From Actinoplanes sp. KI2 (GTDB taxonomy: Bacteria > Actinomycetota > Actinomycetes > Mycobacteriales > Micromonosporaceae), in NCBI RefSeq assembly GCF_025630775.1, contig NZ_JAOSZE010000003.1, forward strand, positions 264,444 to 328,443: a stretch of 64,000 nucleotides of DNA, written 5' to 3'. Position 1 is the stretch's first letter. Each line of letters opens with the position of its first letter. The notes below the pieces were generated by a model. That model ran no database searches. It saw only the letters and a list, made by a program, of their open reading frames with translations, and was not told the origin of the DNA. Positions 45,616-55,000 of this stretch are shown piece by piece. The translations under genes and the position numbers were made by a program.

Positions 45616-46271
45616 ATCAGCTGGTATCCGACGCCGGGCACCGTCTGCACCACCTGGGGTGGGCCGAGCTTGCGGCGCAACGTCATCACCGTCACCCGCA
45701 GCACGTTGGTGAACGGGTCGACGTGCTCGTCCCAGACCTTCTCCAGCAGGAACTCGGCGCTCACCGCCGAGCCGGCGCCCAGCATCAGCTCTTGCAGCAC
45801 CCCGAATTCCTTGCGGGACAACGAGATGTGCTTTCCATCGCGTTCCACCTGGCGTCGGCCCTGGTCCAGGCGGATGCCGTAGCGTTCCAGCACGGGCGGC
45901 GCGGCCGGTCGGGTGCGCCGGCTCAGGGCGCGCACCCGGGCGACGAGTTCGACGAAGGCGAACGGCTTGGCGAGATAGTCGTCGGCACCGAGCGAGAGCC
46001 CGGTGACCCGGTCGGTGACCTCACCCGCGGCGGTCAGCATCAGCACCCTCGTATCCCCGTGACCCCGGACCACCTCGGTGCACACCTGGTCGCCGTGTAC
46101 CAGGGGCAGGTCGCGGTCGAGCACCAGTACGTCGTAGTCGTTGACCGAGATCCGATCGAGCGCCGCCGCGCCGTCGTAGACCACGTCCACCGCCAGCGCC
46201 TCCTGCCGCAGGCCCTCCGCGATGGCATCGGCGAGCATCTCCTCGTCCTCGGCGACCAGGACCCGGACCAC
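45612..46271 (-). CDS. OmpR-family response regulator
   Basis: A 219-residue regulator. The receiver domain (1-115) begins RVLVAEDEEMLADAIAEGL, with the phosphoacceptor Asp in VLVLDRDLPLVHG and the Lys of DYLAKPFAFVELVARV. The winged-helix domain (about 130-219) carries HISLSRKEFGVLQELM, VLRVTVMTLRRKLG and PGVGYQL. A GGAGG site precedes the GTG at 46269-46271. It heads the operon with the kinase and faces an efflux operon; the gap contains an inverted repeat likely bound by this protein. Confidence 0.96.
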   Translation of the reverse strand: MVRVLVAEDEEMLADAIAEGLRQEALAVDVVYDGAAALDRISVNDYDVLVLDRDLPLVHGDQVCTEVVRGHGDTRVLMLTAAGEVTDRVTGLSLGADDYLAKPFAFVELVARVRALSRRTRPAAPPVLERYGIRLDQGRRQVERDGKHISLSRKEFGVLQELMLGAGSAVSAEFLLEKVWDEHVDPFTNVLRVTVMTLRRKLGPPQVVQTVPGVGYQLI

Positions 46272-46316
46272 GGCTACCTCCGTCTACTTCGGCCTGATCC
46301 ACTCTCGGTCAGGCCG

Positions 46317-46358
46317 CATAAGGTGAGCGTTAGGACTTCCGTTAATGCTCGCCTTATG
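46317..46358. promoter_or_regulatory. Inverted repeat between regulator and efflux operons
   Basis: CATAAGGTGAGCGTTA (46317-46332) and TAATGCTCGCCTTATG (46343-46358) are inverted with 14 of 16 matches and a 10-base centre. Within it, two [C/G]GTTA half-sites are spaced 12 bases in direct orientation, as OmpR-type proteins prefer. It is 45 bases from the response regulator start and 14 from the lipoprotein start, so it could control both directions. Confidence 0.6.
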
Positions 46359-46372
46359 CGCGGATCGCTGCA

Positions 46373-46912
46373 ATGTCCCGCATGACTGGACGACGTATGT
46401 ACGGCCTTGCCGGTCTCCTGGTGGCCGGCCTGGCCCTGGGCGCCTGCGGTAGCTCGGCCGACGAGCCGAGTGTCGCCTCCGTCGGCACGACCGCGAGCCC
46501 AACCGCCGCCGACAACCACGCCCAGGCCGCCAAATACCACGACTGCTTGAAGAAGAAGGGCGTCAAGTTCCTCGACGCGGCGGGTCCGGACGGTCAGCCC
46601 GAGGTCGACAAGGAGGGCACCGACTACAAGCTGCTGGAGGAGGCGTTCGAGCAGTGCCGGTCGTACGCCCCGGCGGGTGCCGCAGCCACCCGGGGCCCGG
46701 CACCGGACATCGAGAAGGCCCGCCAGTACGCGGCCTGCATGCGCCGGCACGGCATCACGAAGTACCCGGACCCCGACCCGGTGACCGGCGACTCCGGGAT
46801 CAGCGACGCGTTGGGCGCCGAGCTCAAGGGCGACCCCAAGATGCCCGACGCGATGCAGGCCTGCGCGCAGTTGTCACAAACCGGCAACGGTAAGGGCAAG
46901 GTCGGCGGATGA
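46373..46912 (+). CDS. Lipoprotein, first gene of the efflux operon
   Basis: A 179-residue lipoprotein. LLVAGLALGAC gives an excellent lipobox with the lipid-modified Cys at about residue 24. The mature part repeats a Cys-x4-G pattern (YHDCLKKKGVKFLD and YAACMRRHGITKYPDPDP), a two-half arrangement I associate with lipoproteins next to actinobacterial MacAB-like transporters. Starts at ATG 46373, 46382 or 46397 are possible. It overlaps the adaptor gene by ATGA. It probably sits on the outer face of the membrane and may bind ligand for the system. Confidence 0.85.
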   Translation: MSRMTGRRMYGLAGLLVAGLALGACGSSADEPSVASVGTTASPTAADNHAQAAKYHDCLKKKGVKFLDAAGPDGQPEVDKEGTDYKLLEEAFEQCRSYAPAGAAATRGPAPDIEKARQYAACMRRHGITKYPDPDPVTGDSGISDALGAELKGDPKMPDAMQACAQLSQTGNGKGKVGG

Positions 46913-47991
46913 GCCGGCGCCGGGGCGTCTGGATAGCCGGGGTGGCCGTCCTGGTCGCCGCCGCGGCCGGCACCGGCTCGACGTACGCCGTCCTGACGGC
47001 GAGGGAGCACAACGCCGAACGCCCGGCCGTCGTCGACCCGGCCCCGGGCGTGGCCACGGTGACCCGGATGACGCTGAGCACCGTCGCCACCGTGGCGGGA
47101 CAGCTCGGCCACGGCACGCCGGAGCCGATCGTCGCCAAGGCGGCCGGCACCCTCACCTGGCTGCCGCCGGTCGGCACCGTGCTCAGGCGCGGTGACCCGG
47201 TGTTGCGCGCGGACGAGCGTCCGGTCGTCGTGTTCTACGGCGACCTGCCGATGTATCGGCCGCTCGCCCTGAACAGCAAGGGTGACGACGTCGAGCAGTT
47301 CGAGCGCAATCTGGCCGACCTGGGATACGGCGGTTTCACGGTCGACCAGGAGTACAGCGACAGGACCGTCGCGGCGGTCAAACGGTGGCAGCGGGACCTG
47401 CAACTCCCGCAGACCGGCTCGGTGGACGTCCAGGCGGTGATCTACGTGGCGGGACCGGTGCGGGTCGCCAAGCAGAGTGTCCGCGTCGGCGCGGCCGCCG
47501 CGGGCGAGGTGCTCGACTGCACCCCGGACACGAAGGTGGTCATCGCCCAGGTGCCGGCGGCGCAGGCGGCGTGGGCCGTCCGGGGTGCCAAGGTCAAGGT
47601 CGCGTTGCCGAACGGGAAGAAGGTCGACGGCGTCGTCCGCTCGGTGGGGACCGACGCCGAGTCCGAGGGTGACGGCGGCGACGGGAGCGCATCCTCGTCC
47701 GGCGGGAACCATGCGACGGTCGCGGCCACCATCACCATCGCGGATCAGGCGGCGATCGGCCGGCTCGACAGCGGGCCGGCGCAGATCACCTACACCGTCA
47801 AGGAACGACGGGACGTGCTGACCGTTCCGGTCTCGGCGCTGGTCGCGCCGATCGAGGGCGGCTACGCCGTGGAGCTCATGGACGGCGGCGACCGGTTGGT
47901 GCCGGTGACCACGGGCCTGTTCGCGGATGGCCGGGTGGAGATCACCGGCGACGGTGTCACCGAAGGCGCTCAGGTCCGGGTGCCGTCATGA
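46909..47991 (+). CDS. Membrane-fusion-type adaptor with peptidoglycan-binding domain
   Basis: A 360-residue adaptor of the MacA/HlyD-like kind found in Gram-positive ABC efflux systems. One span at residues about 8-30 ([16 protein letters not shown]) anchors it. The first beta domain follows, then a peptidoglycan-binding (PGB_1) domain with [19 protein letters not shown] and [14 protein letters not shown], and a barrel domain ([19 protein letters not shown]). The C-terminal half ends with [19 protein letters not shown]. Role: links transporter and cell wall. Coupled by ATGA with the lipoprotein. Confidence 0.92.
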   Translation: MSRRRGVWIAGVAVLVAAAAGTGSTYAVLTAREHNAERPAVVDPAPGVATVTRMTLSTVATVAGQLGHGTPEPIVAKAAGTLTWLPPVGTVLRRGDPVLRADERPVVVFYGDLPMYRPLALNSKGDDVEQFERNLADLGYGGFTVDQEYSDRTVAAVKRWQRDLQLPQTGSVDVQAVIYVAGPVRVAKQSVRVGAAAAGEVLDCTPDTKVVIAQVPAAQAAWAVRGAKVKVALPNGKKVDGVVRSVGTDAESEGDGGDGSASSSGGNHATVAATITIADQAAIGRLDSGPAQITYTVKERRDVLTVPVSALVAPIEGGYAVELMDGGDRLVPVTTGLFADGRVEITGDGVTEGAQVRVPS

Positions 47992-48031
47992 CACTTGCCG
48001 TGCCGACCTCGGCCGGGCGGACGGTGCACCG

Positions 48032-48751
48032 ATGACCGGCCCACGCGAAGCCGTCTCGCTCCAGCCCGGCGCCGTCCCGAGCGGCGCTGGTGCCACCAGC
48101 ACCGTCACGCTCCGCGGTGTCTCCAAGAGTTACGGCAAGGTTCCCGCGCTGCTCGACGTGGATCTGACGATCGAGCGGGGTGAGATGGTCGCCGTGCTCG
48201 GTCCGTCCGGCTCCGGCAAGTCCACGCTGCTGAACCTGATGGGCACGCTCGACCGGCCGACCTCGGGCACCGTCAGCATCAACGGTCACGACGTCGCCGC
48301 CTGCTCGGATCGCGAGCTCTCGGCGCTGCGGTCCATGCACATCGGCTTCGTCTTCCAGCAGTTCCACCTGGCGGCGGGCGTGTCGGCGCTGGACAACGTC
48401 GCGGACGGCCTGCTCTACGCCGGCGTTCCCCGGCGTGCGCGGCGCGACCGGGCACGGGCGGCGCTGATCGGCGTCGGCCTCGGCGAGCGGCTGGGGCACC
48501 GGCCACACGAGTTGTCCGGCGGCGAGCGCCAGCGCGTGGCCATCGCCCGCGCCACGGTCAGCGAGCCGGCCCTGCTGCTGGCCGACGAGCCGACCGGCAA
48601 CCTCGACACGCGTTCCGGCGAGCTCGTGCTCGACATCCTCGGCAGGCTGCACCACGGCGGCACGACCGTCGTCCTCATCACGCACGACACGGAAGTCGCG
48701 CAGCGGGTGCCGCGCCAGATTCACATCAGAGACGGGAGGGTGGTCCGATGA
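48032..48751 (+). CDS. ABC transporter ATP-binding protein, MacB/LolD type
   Basis: A 239-residue ATPase with Walker [18 protein letters not shown]-loop [15 protein letters not shown], signature [14 protein letters not shown], Walker [14 protein letters not shown] and the switch His LITHDTEVA. It powers the permease encoded next. I use the ATG at 48032, 40 bases after the adaptor gene; an ATG at 47988 that would overlap the adaptor is not in this frame. ATGA overlap with the permease gene shows coupled synthesis. Confidence 0.95.
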   Translation: MTGPREAVSLQPGAVPSGAGATSTVTLRGVSKSYGKVPALLDVDLTIERGEMVAVLGPSGSGKSTLLNLMGTLDRPTSGTVSINGHDVAACSDRELSALRSMHIGFVFQQFHLAAGVSALDNVADGLLYAGVPRRARRDRARAALIGVGLGERLGHRPHELSGGERQRVAIARATVSEPALLLADEPTGNLDTRSGELVLDILGRLHHGGTTVVLITHDTEVAQRVPRQIHIRDGRVVR

Positions 48752-49938
48752 CGGCGTTGCGACCGGCCCGGCTGGCGCCGGCCGACGTGCTGCGGGTGGG
48801 CTCGGCCGGGCTGCGCTCCCGCCCGGTCCGGGTGCTGCTCGCCGCGCTCGGCATCGCGGTCGGGGTGGCCGCCCTCGTCGCCGTGCTCGGGGTGTCCGCC
48901 TCCGGCCGCGCCGCGCTGGACCGCGACCTGGCTCGGCTGGGCACCAACCTGCTCACGGTCCAGCCCGGGACCACGGCGTTCGGCGGTACGGCCGAGTTGC
49001 CCGTCGAGTCGGTGCCGATGGCCGCCCGGATCGCCCCGATGCGCTCGGTGTCGGCGATCGGCCGGGTCGAGGCGGCGGTCTACCGCAACGACCACGTCGA
49101 GACCGGCGAGACCGGGGGCATCGCGGTGTTCGCGGCCGACCCCGCCCTCCTCGGCACACTCGGCGGAACGCTGCGCGACGGGCGCTGGTTCGACGCGGCG
49201 ACCAGCAGGTATCCGGCCGTCGTGCTGGGCGCGGCGGCGGCGCGCAAGCTCGACACGTACCGGATCGGCAACCGGTTGTGGCTCGGCGGCCGGTGGTTCG
49301 CCGTCATCGGAGTCCTTCAACCGCTGCCGCTGGCCCCCGAGATCGACAACGCGGCCCTGGTCGGTTGGCAGACCGCCACGACCTACCTGGGCTTCGGCGG
49401 TCACCCCGGGCTGCTCTACTGCCGGGCGGTGGACGCCCAGGTCGAAGCGGTTCGCTCGGTCCTGGCCGCGACCGTGAACCCGGAGGCGCCCAACGAAGTG
49501 AGCATCTCCCGGCCGTCGGACGCGCTGCAGGCCCGGCGAGCCACCGATCGGGCCCTGGGCGGCCTGCTGCTGGGGCTTGGCGCGGTGGTGCTGATCGTGG
49601 GCGGCATCGGCATCGCGAACACTATGGTGATCTCGGTGCTGGAGCGGCGCGCGGAGATCGGTCTGCGCCGCTCGCTGGGTGCCACCCGCGCGCAGGTCTG
49701 CCTGCAGTTCATCATCGAGTCGCTGCTGCTGGCCGGGCTGGGCGCGGTCGCCGGGGTGCTGCTCGGAACGGCCGGCGCCGCCGCGTACGCGACCGCCCAG
49801 GCGTGGCCGATCTCGGTGCCTGTCGCGGTGTGGTCGGGCGGCGTGCTGGTCGCGCTGCCGGTGGGCATGCTCGCCGGGCTGTATCCCGCCGTCCGGGCCG
49901 CCCGCATGACCCCGGTGACCGCGCTGGCCACCCCCTGA
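48748..49938 (+). CDS. ABC transporter permease, FtsX/MacB family
   Basis: A 396-residue permease of the MacB type with four spans: one at about residues 30-52 ([20 protein letters not shown]) followed by a large outside MacB_PCD domain of about 200 residues ([40 protein letters not shown]), and three near the C-terminus with the FtsX core ([23 protein letters not shown]). With the adaptor and ATPase it forms a tripartite efflux pump, possibly exporting peptides or toxic compounds. Controlled probably by the divergent two-component system. Confidence 0.95.
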   Translation: MTALRPARLAPADVLRVGSAGLRSRPVRVLLAALGIAVGVAALVAVLGVSASGRAALDRDLARLGTNLLTVQPGTTAFGGTAELPVESVPMAARIAPMRSVSAIGRVEAAVYRNDHVETGETGGIAVFAADPALLGTLGGTLRDGRWFDAATSRYPAVVLGAAAARKLDTYRIGNRLWLGGRWFAVIGVLQPLPLAPEIDNAALVGWQTATTYLGFGGHPGLLYCRAVDAQVEAVRSVLAATVNPEAPNEVSISRPSDALQARRATDRALGGLLLGLGAVVLIVGGIGIANTMVISVLERRAEIGLRRSLGATRAQVCLQFIIESLLLAGLGAVAGVLLGTAGAAAYATAQAWPISVPVAVWSGGVLVALPVGMLAGLYPAVRAARMTPVTALATP

Positions 49939-50002
49939 CCCGAACGCGCGGCGACCCAACCTGGCTGCACTCGGCGCGACCGCCGCCAGGCCATCACACA
50001 GC

Positions 50003-51577
50003 GTGATCGCGGCCACCCGCCGTGCCAGAATCCGCAACACGGTCGGTGGGGGAGCGTCGTCGCTCCGGCGACCGGGACGCCCACGCCGGCCGTCGCGTCG
50101 ATGGCAAGAACCCTGCGCTCAAGTAGCCCGGTGGCCCGCCGATGGTGTGCACGTGGTCCCTGGGCGTTGGTATGCCGTCGCGGCGGGTGTCCTGGTCGTG
50201 ACCTTTCTTCTCTGGCCGGGTGGCCTGCGGCATCTCCCGTTTCTGCTGGTGGCGCTGAGTGCGCTGCCGTGCGTGGCGGTGGCCCTGCGGCGGGCCGCGC
50301 CGGGCGAGCGACTCTCGTGGTGGCTCATGCTCGCTGCGCTGCTGCTCTACAACGTCGGCAACATCATCTGGACATGGATGGTGATTGTCGAGGGTCGGGT
50401 GACCGGTGACGACACCGTCGCCGGGGTCTTCCTGACCGGCGGCGGAGTTCTGGTGCTGTGTGCGGCGCTCGCCGTGGTGGTGCAGCGTGGCCGGCGCGAC
50501 ATCGGCGGGCTGATCGACTCGGTGGTCACCGCCCTGGCCCTGACCGGCCTGTTCTGGGACTCGCTTCTGTTACCCGCGCTGGCCGATCAGCACGTGACGA
50601 CCAGCCGGGAGATCGTCGTCTTCGTCCATGTCTTCGTCATGGCCGGCACGATGGGTGCGCTGTTGCGTATCTCGTTCGTAGGGCCGGGGGAGAGGGCGCC
50701 GGTGCGGCTGCTCACCGGAGCGGTCGGGCTCGGCCTGCTGGGCAGCGTCGTGGGCGCGCTGGCCATCGACCCGTCGACCGGCGCACGCGCGAGCTGGACA
50801 GACATGATCTACCTGGCCGCGTACGCGCTGCTGGGGTGTGCCGCGCTGCACCCCGGCGCGGGGGCGGTGGCCGCCCCCGGCGAGCCGCCGGCCGATCGCC
50901 TCAGCCGCCGGAGACTCCTCGTACTCGGCCTCATGATCGGCCTCGCGCCGCTGACCGCCGGGATCCGGGGAATCCTCGGGCTGCCGCTCGACGGGTTGAT
51001 CCTGGCCTTCACCTCGGTCAGCATCGTCCCGCTCGTGATGATCCGCGTCGAGCGGCTGTCCAGCGCCCGGGACGAGGCTGAGCAGGCGCTGGTCCGCCTC
51101 GCCACCCGGGACGGCCTGACCGGCCTGCCGAACCGGGCGGCGGGCGTGGAGCACATCGCCGCGGAGTTGCAGCGCGGGCCGGGGGAACTGGCCGTGCTCT
51201 TCTGCGATCTGGACGGCTTCAAACCGGTGAACGACCGGCTCGGTCATGCGGCCGGCGACCGATTGCTGGCCGCCGTCGCCGACCGCCTTCGCGGCTGTGT
51301 GCGCCAGGGCGACCTGGTCTTCCGCCTCGGTGGCGACGAATTTGTGATCGCCTGCTCGGGTGTGGGCGCGCTGGACGAGATCTGCGCCCGGATCCGCGGC
51401 GTGGTGTCGACCCCGTTTCCGATCGCCGGCGAGCAGGTGCGGATCGGGGTCAGCGCCGGCTACGCGGTGGCCCGCGACGGCGACACCGCCGACAACCTGA
51501 TCAGCCGGGCCGACCTGGCCATGTACGAGGCCAAACGGACCAAGAGGGCCGGCTCGCTCAGCGTGGCCGCGGCCTGA
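50003..51577 (+). CDS. Membrane-bound diguanylate cyclase (GGDEF)
   Basis: A 524-residue protein from the most upstream start, with about nine spans between residues 55 and 345 and a C-terminal GGDEF domain (about 365-520). RDGLTGLPNRAAG starts the domain, LFCDLDGFKPVNDRLGHAAGD has the metal-binding Asp, and RLGGDEFVI is the catalytic motif. It makes cyclic di-GMP, a regulator of development and surface polymers in actinomycetes. The first 48 residues are Arg-rich and doubtful; GTG codons at 50147 and 50153 lie just before the first span. There is no EAL domain. Confidence 0.9.
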   Translation: MIAATRRARIRNTVGGGASSLRRPGRPRRPSRRWQEPCAQVARWPADGVHVVPGRWYAVAAGVLVVTFLLWPGGLRHLPFLLVALSALPCVAVALRRAAPGERLSWWLMLAALLLYNVGNIIWTWMVIVEGRVTGDDTVAGVFLTGGGVLVLCAALAVVVQRGRRDIGGLIDSVVTALALTGLFWDSLLLPALADQHVTTSREIVVFVHVFVMAGTMGALLRISFVGPGERAPVRLLTGAVGLGLLGSVVGALAIDPSTGARASWTDMIYLAAYALLGCAALHPGAGAVAAPGEPPADRLSRRRLLVLGLMIGLAPLTAGIRGILGLPLDGLILAFTSVSIVPLVMIRVERLSSARDEAEQALVRLATRDGLTGLPNRAAGVEHIAAELQRGPGELAVLFCDLDGFKPVNDRLGHAAGDRLLAAVADRLRGCVRQGDLVFRLGGDEFVIACSGVGALDEICARIRGVVSTPFPIAGEQVRIGVSAGYAVARDGDTADNLISRADLAMYEAKRTKRAGSLSVAAA

Positions 51578-52027
51578 CTCGACCTGATACCCGTTCGGCG
51601 AGAACAAGCCGGGCGAGACCCCGGAACAACGACGGGTCGGGGAAGCCGATGATCGTCGGCTGGATCGCCACGGGTGGCCCGGCGACCGGGCTCACGCCAA
51701 CCTTCCCCGGTACGCCTGGCCGGCGCGACATCGCGGAGTCTGGCCGGCCTACTGCCCGGGCCGTGGCTGATCGGCCTGTCGGCGTGCTGAGCCTCGCCTC
51801 GACCTGGCAGCTCAGTCACTCGCCGACGGGTCGAGGCACCGGCCGCCCGGCCGCCCCGGGCATCTGACCCGACGCGAGGAGGAGCGTCGGTCAGCCGAAC
51901 GTGCAGAACCGGGGCCAGGCACTGTCGTGAATCTTGCTCACCGGTCCGGGCGTGGATCACATTGTGGGGACACTGCACCGTCCTCACACCACGTGGGGGC
52001 TCGCCCTCGTCGGATGCAGGAGCAGGC
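51578..52027. other. Gap without supportable gene before the oxidase gene
   Basis: A 450-base stretch. I looked for a c-di-GMP riboswitch here because a diguanylate cyclase is upstream and a secreted protein downstream, but found no matching conserved core. A frame at 51649-51867 has no similarity and low support. The 5' leader of the oxidase lies here and a GGAG ribosome site stands at about 52017. Confidence 0.6.
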
Positions 52028-55000
52028 ATGCGGTCGTTGTCCCGAAAGCTGGCGATTGGCGCGGTATGCGTGGGGGTGGCCGCCGCCGGCGTGACGGCCG
52101 GCACGCCCAGCTACGCCGCCGCCACGCCCAGCTTCATCCAGCAGGCAACGGCGCACGGGCTGGGTAGCACCCGCGCCGTCACGCTGCCGTCCAACACGGT
52201 CGCCGGCAACCGCCTCATCGTCGAGGTCGGGGTGTGGAACTCGAAGAGCGCCACGATCGGTACGGTCACCGACAACGCCGGCGACACGTTCCTCAAGCTG
52301 CTCAGCTACACCGCGGCCGACCACACGGAGATGAGCGTGTGGACCGCCGTCGTGGCGACGGGCGGCACGAAGCCCACCATCACGGCCAAGCCCACGTCGT
52401 CGGCCGATGTGGGGGTACTGGCGCTGGAGTACTCGGGCCTGTCCACCGTCACCGACGCGACGGTGCTGGACCAGCAGGCCCACGCCGCCGGTACCACCTC
52501 GAGTGCGGGCAGCGTCAGCTCGGGAACCACGGGCGCCGCGAGCGCCGACGGTGAGCTGGCGCTCGGGCTCTACGCCGACTCGGGCTTCGGCGCCTCCCTG
52601 ACCGCCGGCAGCGGGTTCTCCCAGCGGGCCAACCTGTCACCGACCAGCGACATGGAGCTGCTGGCCGAGGACAAGGTGGTGTCGGTCGGCTCGACCGTCT
52701 CGGCCACGGTCGGCACCGGCGCCAACACCACCTGGCTGATGGCGGTGCTCGTGCTGCGCGCCGGCAGCGGCTCCGGCAACCCGCCCACCGCGCCGTCGGC
52801 GCCCAGCGGGGTGACCGCCACCGCGGGCGACGGCGTTGCCACGGTCACCTGGAACGCGCCCGCCAACGGCGGCAGCCCGATCACCGGGTACACGGTCACG
52901 CCGTACGTGGGAACGACGGCGCAGGCCACCACTACCGTCACCGGCAACCCGCCGGCGACGACCGCGACGGTGTCCGGGCTGACCAACGGCACCGCCTACA
53001 CGTTCACGGTCACCGCCACCAACGCGGTCGGCAGCGGGCCCGCCTCGGCGGCCTCCAACGCGGTCACCCCCAGCTCCGCACCCGGCGGCTCCTGGTCGAG
53101 CCTGCAGACCTGGCCGATCGTCGCGCTGTCCAACACGCTGCTCTACAACGGCAACGTGGTCGCCTGGGACGGCTGGCAGCAGCCGCAGCCGTCGGTCATC
53201 TGGAACCCGTCGACGCCGGGCACGTTCACCACCGTCAACGCGCCGACGAGCGTCTTCTGCGACGGCGGGGCCACCCTGCCCGACGGCCGGGTGCTCGTCG
53301 TCGGCGGCTACGGCGGCCTCACCACCGGCAAGATCGGCATTGTCGACACGAACATCTTCGACCCGGCCACCAACAGCTGGTCGCGCGTCGCCGACATGCA
53401 CTTCCCGCGCTGGTACCCGACGGTGACCGAACTGGCCGACGGCCGGTACGTGGCGCTCAGCGGCAACGACACCACGTCGACACACTGGGCCGACACGCCC
53501 GAGGTGTACGACCCGTCGACCAACACCTGGACCCTGCTGTCCAACGTGTCCACCCCGCAGATCCACGAGACCGAGTACCCGTTCTCCTACCTGCTGCCCA
53601 GCGGGAAGATCTTCGCGATCGGGCCGGACGAGGACAACTCGTTCCTGTTCGACGTCAACGCGCAGACCTGGACCCAGATCGGCGGCATCAGCGGCGTACA
53701 CAACGGATCCTCGGTGATGTACCGGCCGGGCAAGGTGCTCTACACCGGCGGCGGCGCCGACGTCAACGCGGCGGGGCCGGCGTTCAACACGGCCGCCACC
53801 ATCGACCTCACCTCGGCCAGCCCGACCTGGACGGCGGCGGCGCCGATGAGCTCGGCCCGCGTTTATCACACGCTGACGATGCTGGCCGATGGCAAGGTGC
53901 TCGCGGTCGGCGGCAACACCAACACCGACCAGGGCATCGTCACCTCGGGCGTGCTGTCGACCGAGATCTGGGACCCGGCCACGCAGGCGTGGACGACCGG
54001 CGCCTCGATGGCGGCGGCCCGCAACTACCACTCGACCGCGCTGCTCATGCCCGACGGCCGGGTGCTCGTCGCGGGCGGCGGCCACCCGTTCGGGCAGGGT
54101 GGCGCGGGTCAGTACTCGGCGCAGTACTACTCCCCGCCGTACCTGTCCAACGGAGCGCGGCCGACGATCACCTCGGCGTCGGCGGGCGCGTCCTACGGCG
54201 GCAGCATCACGGTGTCGACCCCCGACGCGGCAAGCATCAGCTCGGTGAACCTCGTCTCGCTGGGCGCCGACACCCACCAGATGGACATGAACCAGCACTT
54301 CGTGCCGCTGAGCTTCACCGCCAACGGCTCCACGCTGTCGGTACAGGCGCCGGCCAGTTCGGCGCTCGCGCCGCCCGGCTACTACATGCTGTTCATCGTC
54401 AACAACAAGGGCGTGCCGTCGGTCGCCTCGATGGTGCAGATGTCCCAGGCGCCGACCGCGCCCGCCGCGCCGACCGGGGTGAGCGCCACGGCCGGCTCCG
54501 GGTTCGCGACGGTGCGGTGGACCGCGCCGCCGAACAGCGGCAGCCCGCTCACCGGGTACACGGTCACGCCGTACGTCGGCACTACCGCGCAGACCCCGAT
54601 GACGGTGACCGGCAACCCGCCGGCCACGACCGCGACCGTGACCGGGCTGACCAACGGCACCGCGTACACGTTCAAGGTGACGGCGACGAACGAAATCGGG
54701 ACGTCGCCCGCCTCGGCCGCTTCCAACGCGGTGACGCCGGGCACGGTGGCCACCCCGACGTTCGTGCAGCAGACCGGCGGCCAGGGCACGGGCGGCGCGC
54801 TATCGGTCACCTTGCCGGCGAACCTGGGCTCGGGCAACCGGCTCGTCGCCGAGGTCGGCACGTGGAGCGGCGCCGGCGCGACGGCCAGCGGGGTGACCGA
54901 CTCGGCCGGAGACCTGTTCACCGAAGTGGCCCACTGGAAGGCCAGCGACAACACCGAGCTGAGCGTCTGGACCGCGCCGGTCACCGGCGGGGCAGGGCAG

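Noticed and set aside
51649..51867. A 72-codon plus-strand frame
   Set aside because: Weak ribosome site and composition of a random GC-rich frame; not reported as a gene.
51578..52027. c-di-GMP riboswitch in front of the oxidase gene
   Set aside because: I found no GEMM-type core in the expected order; a covariance search would be needed to exclude a diverged form.
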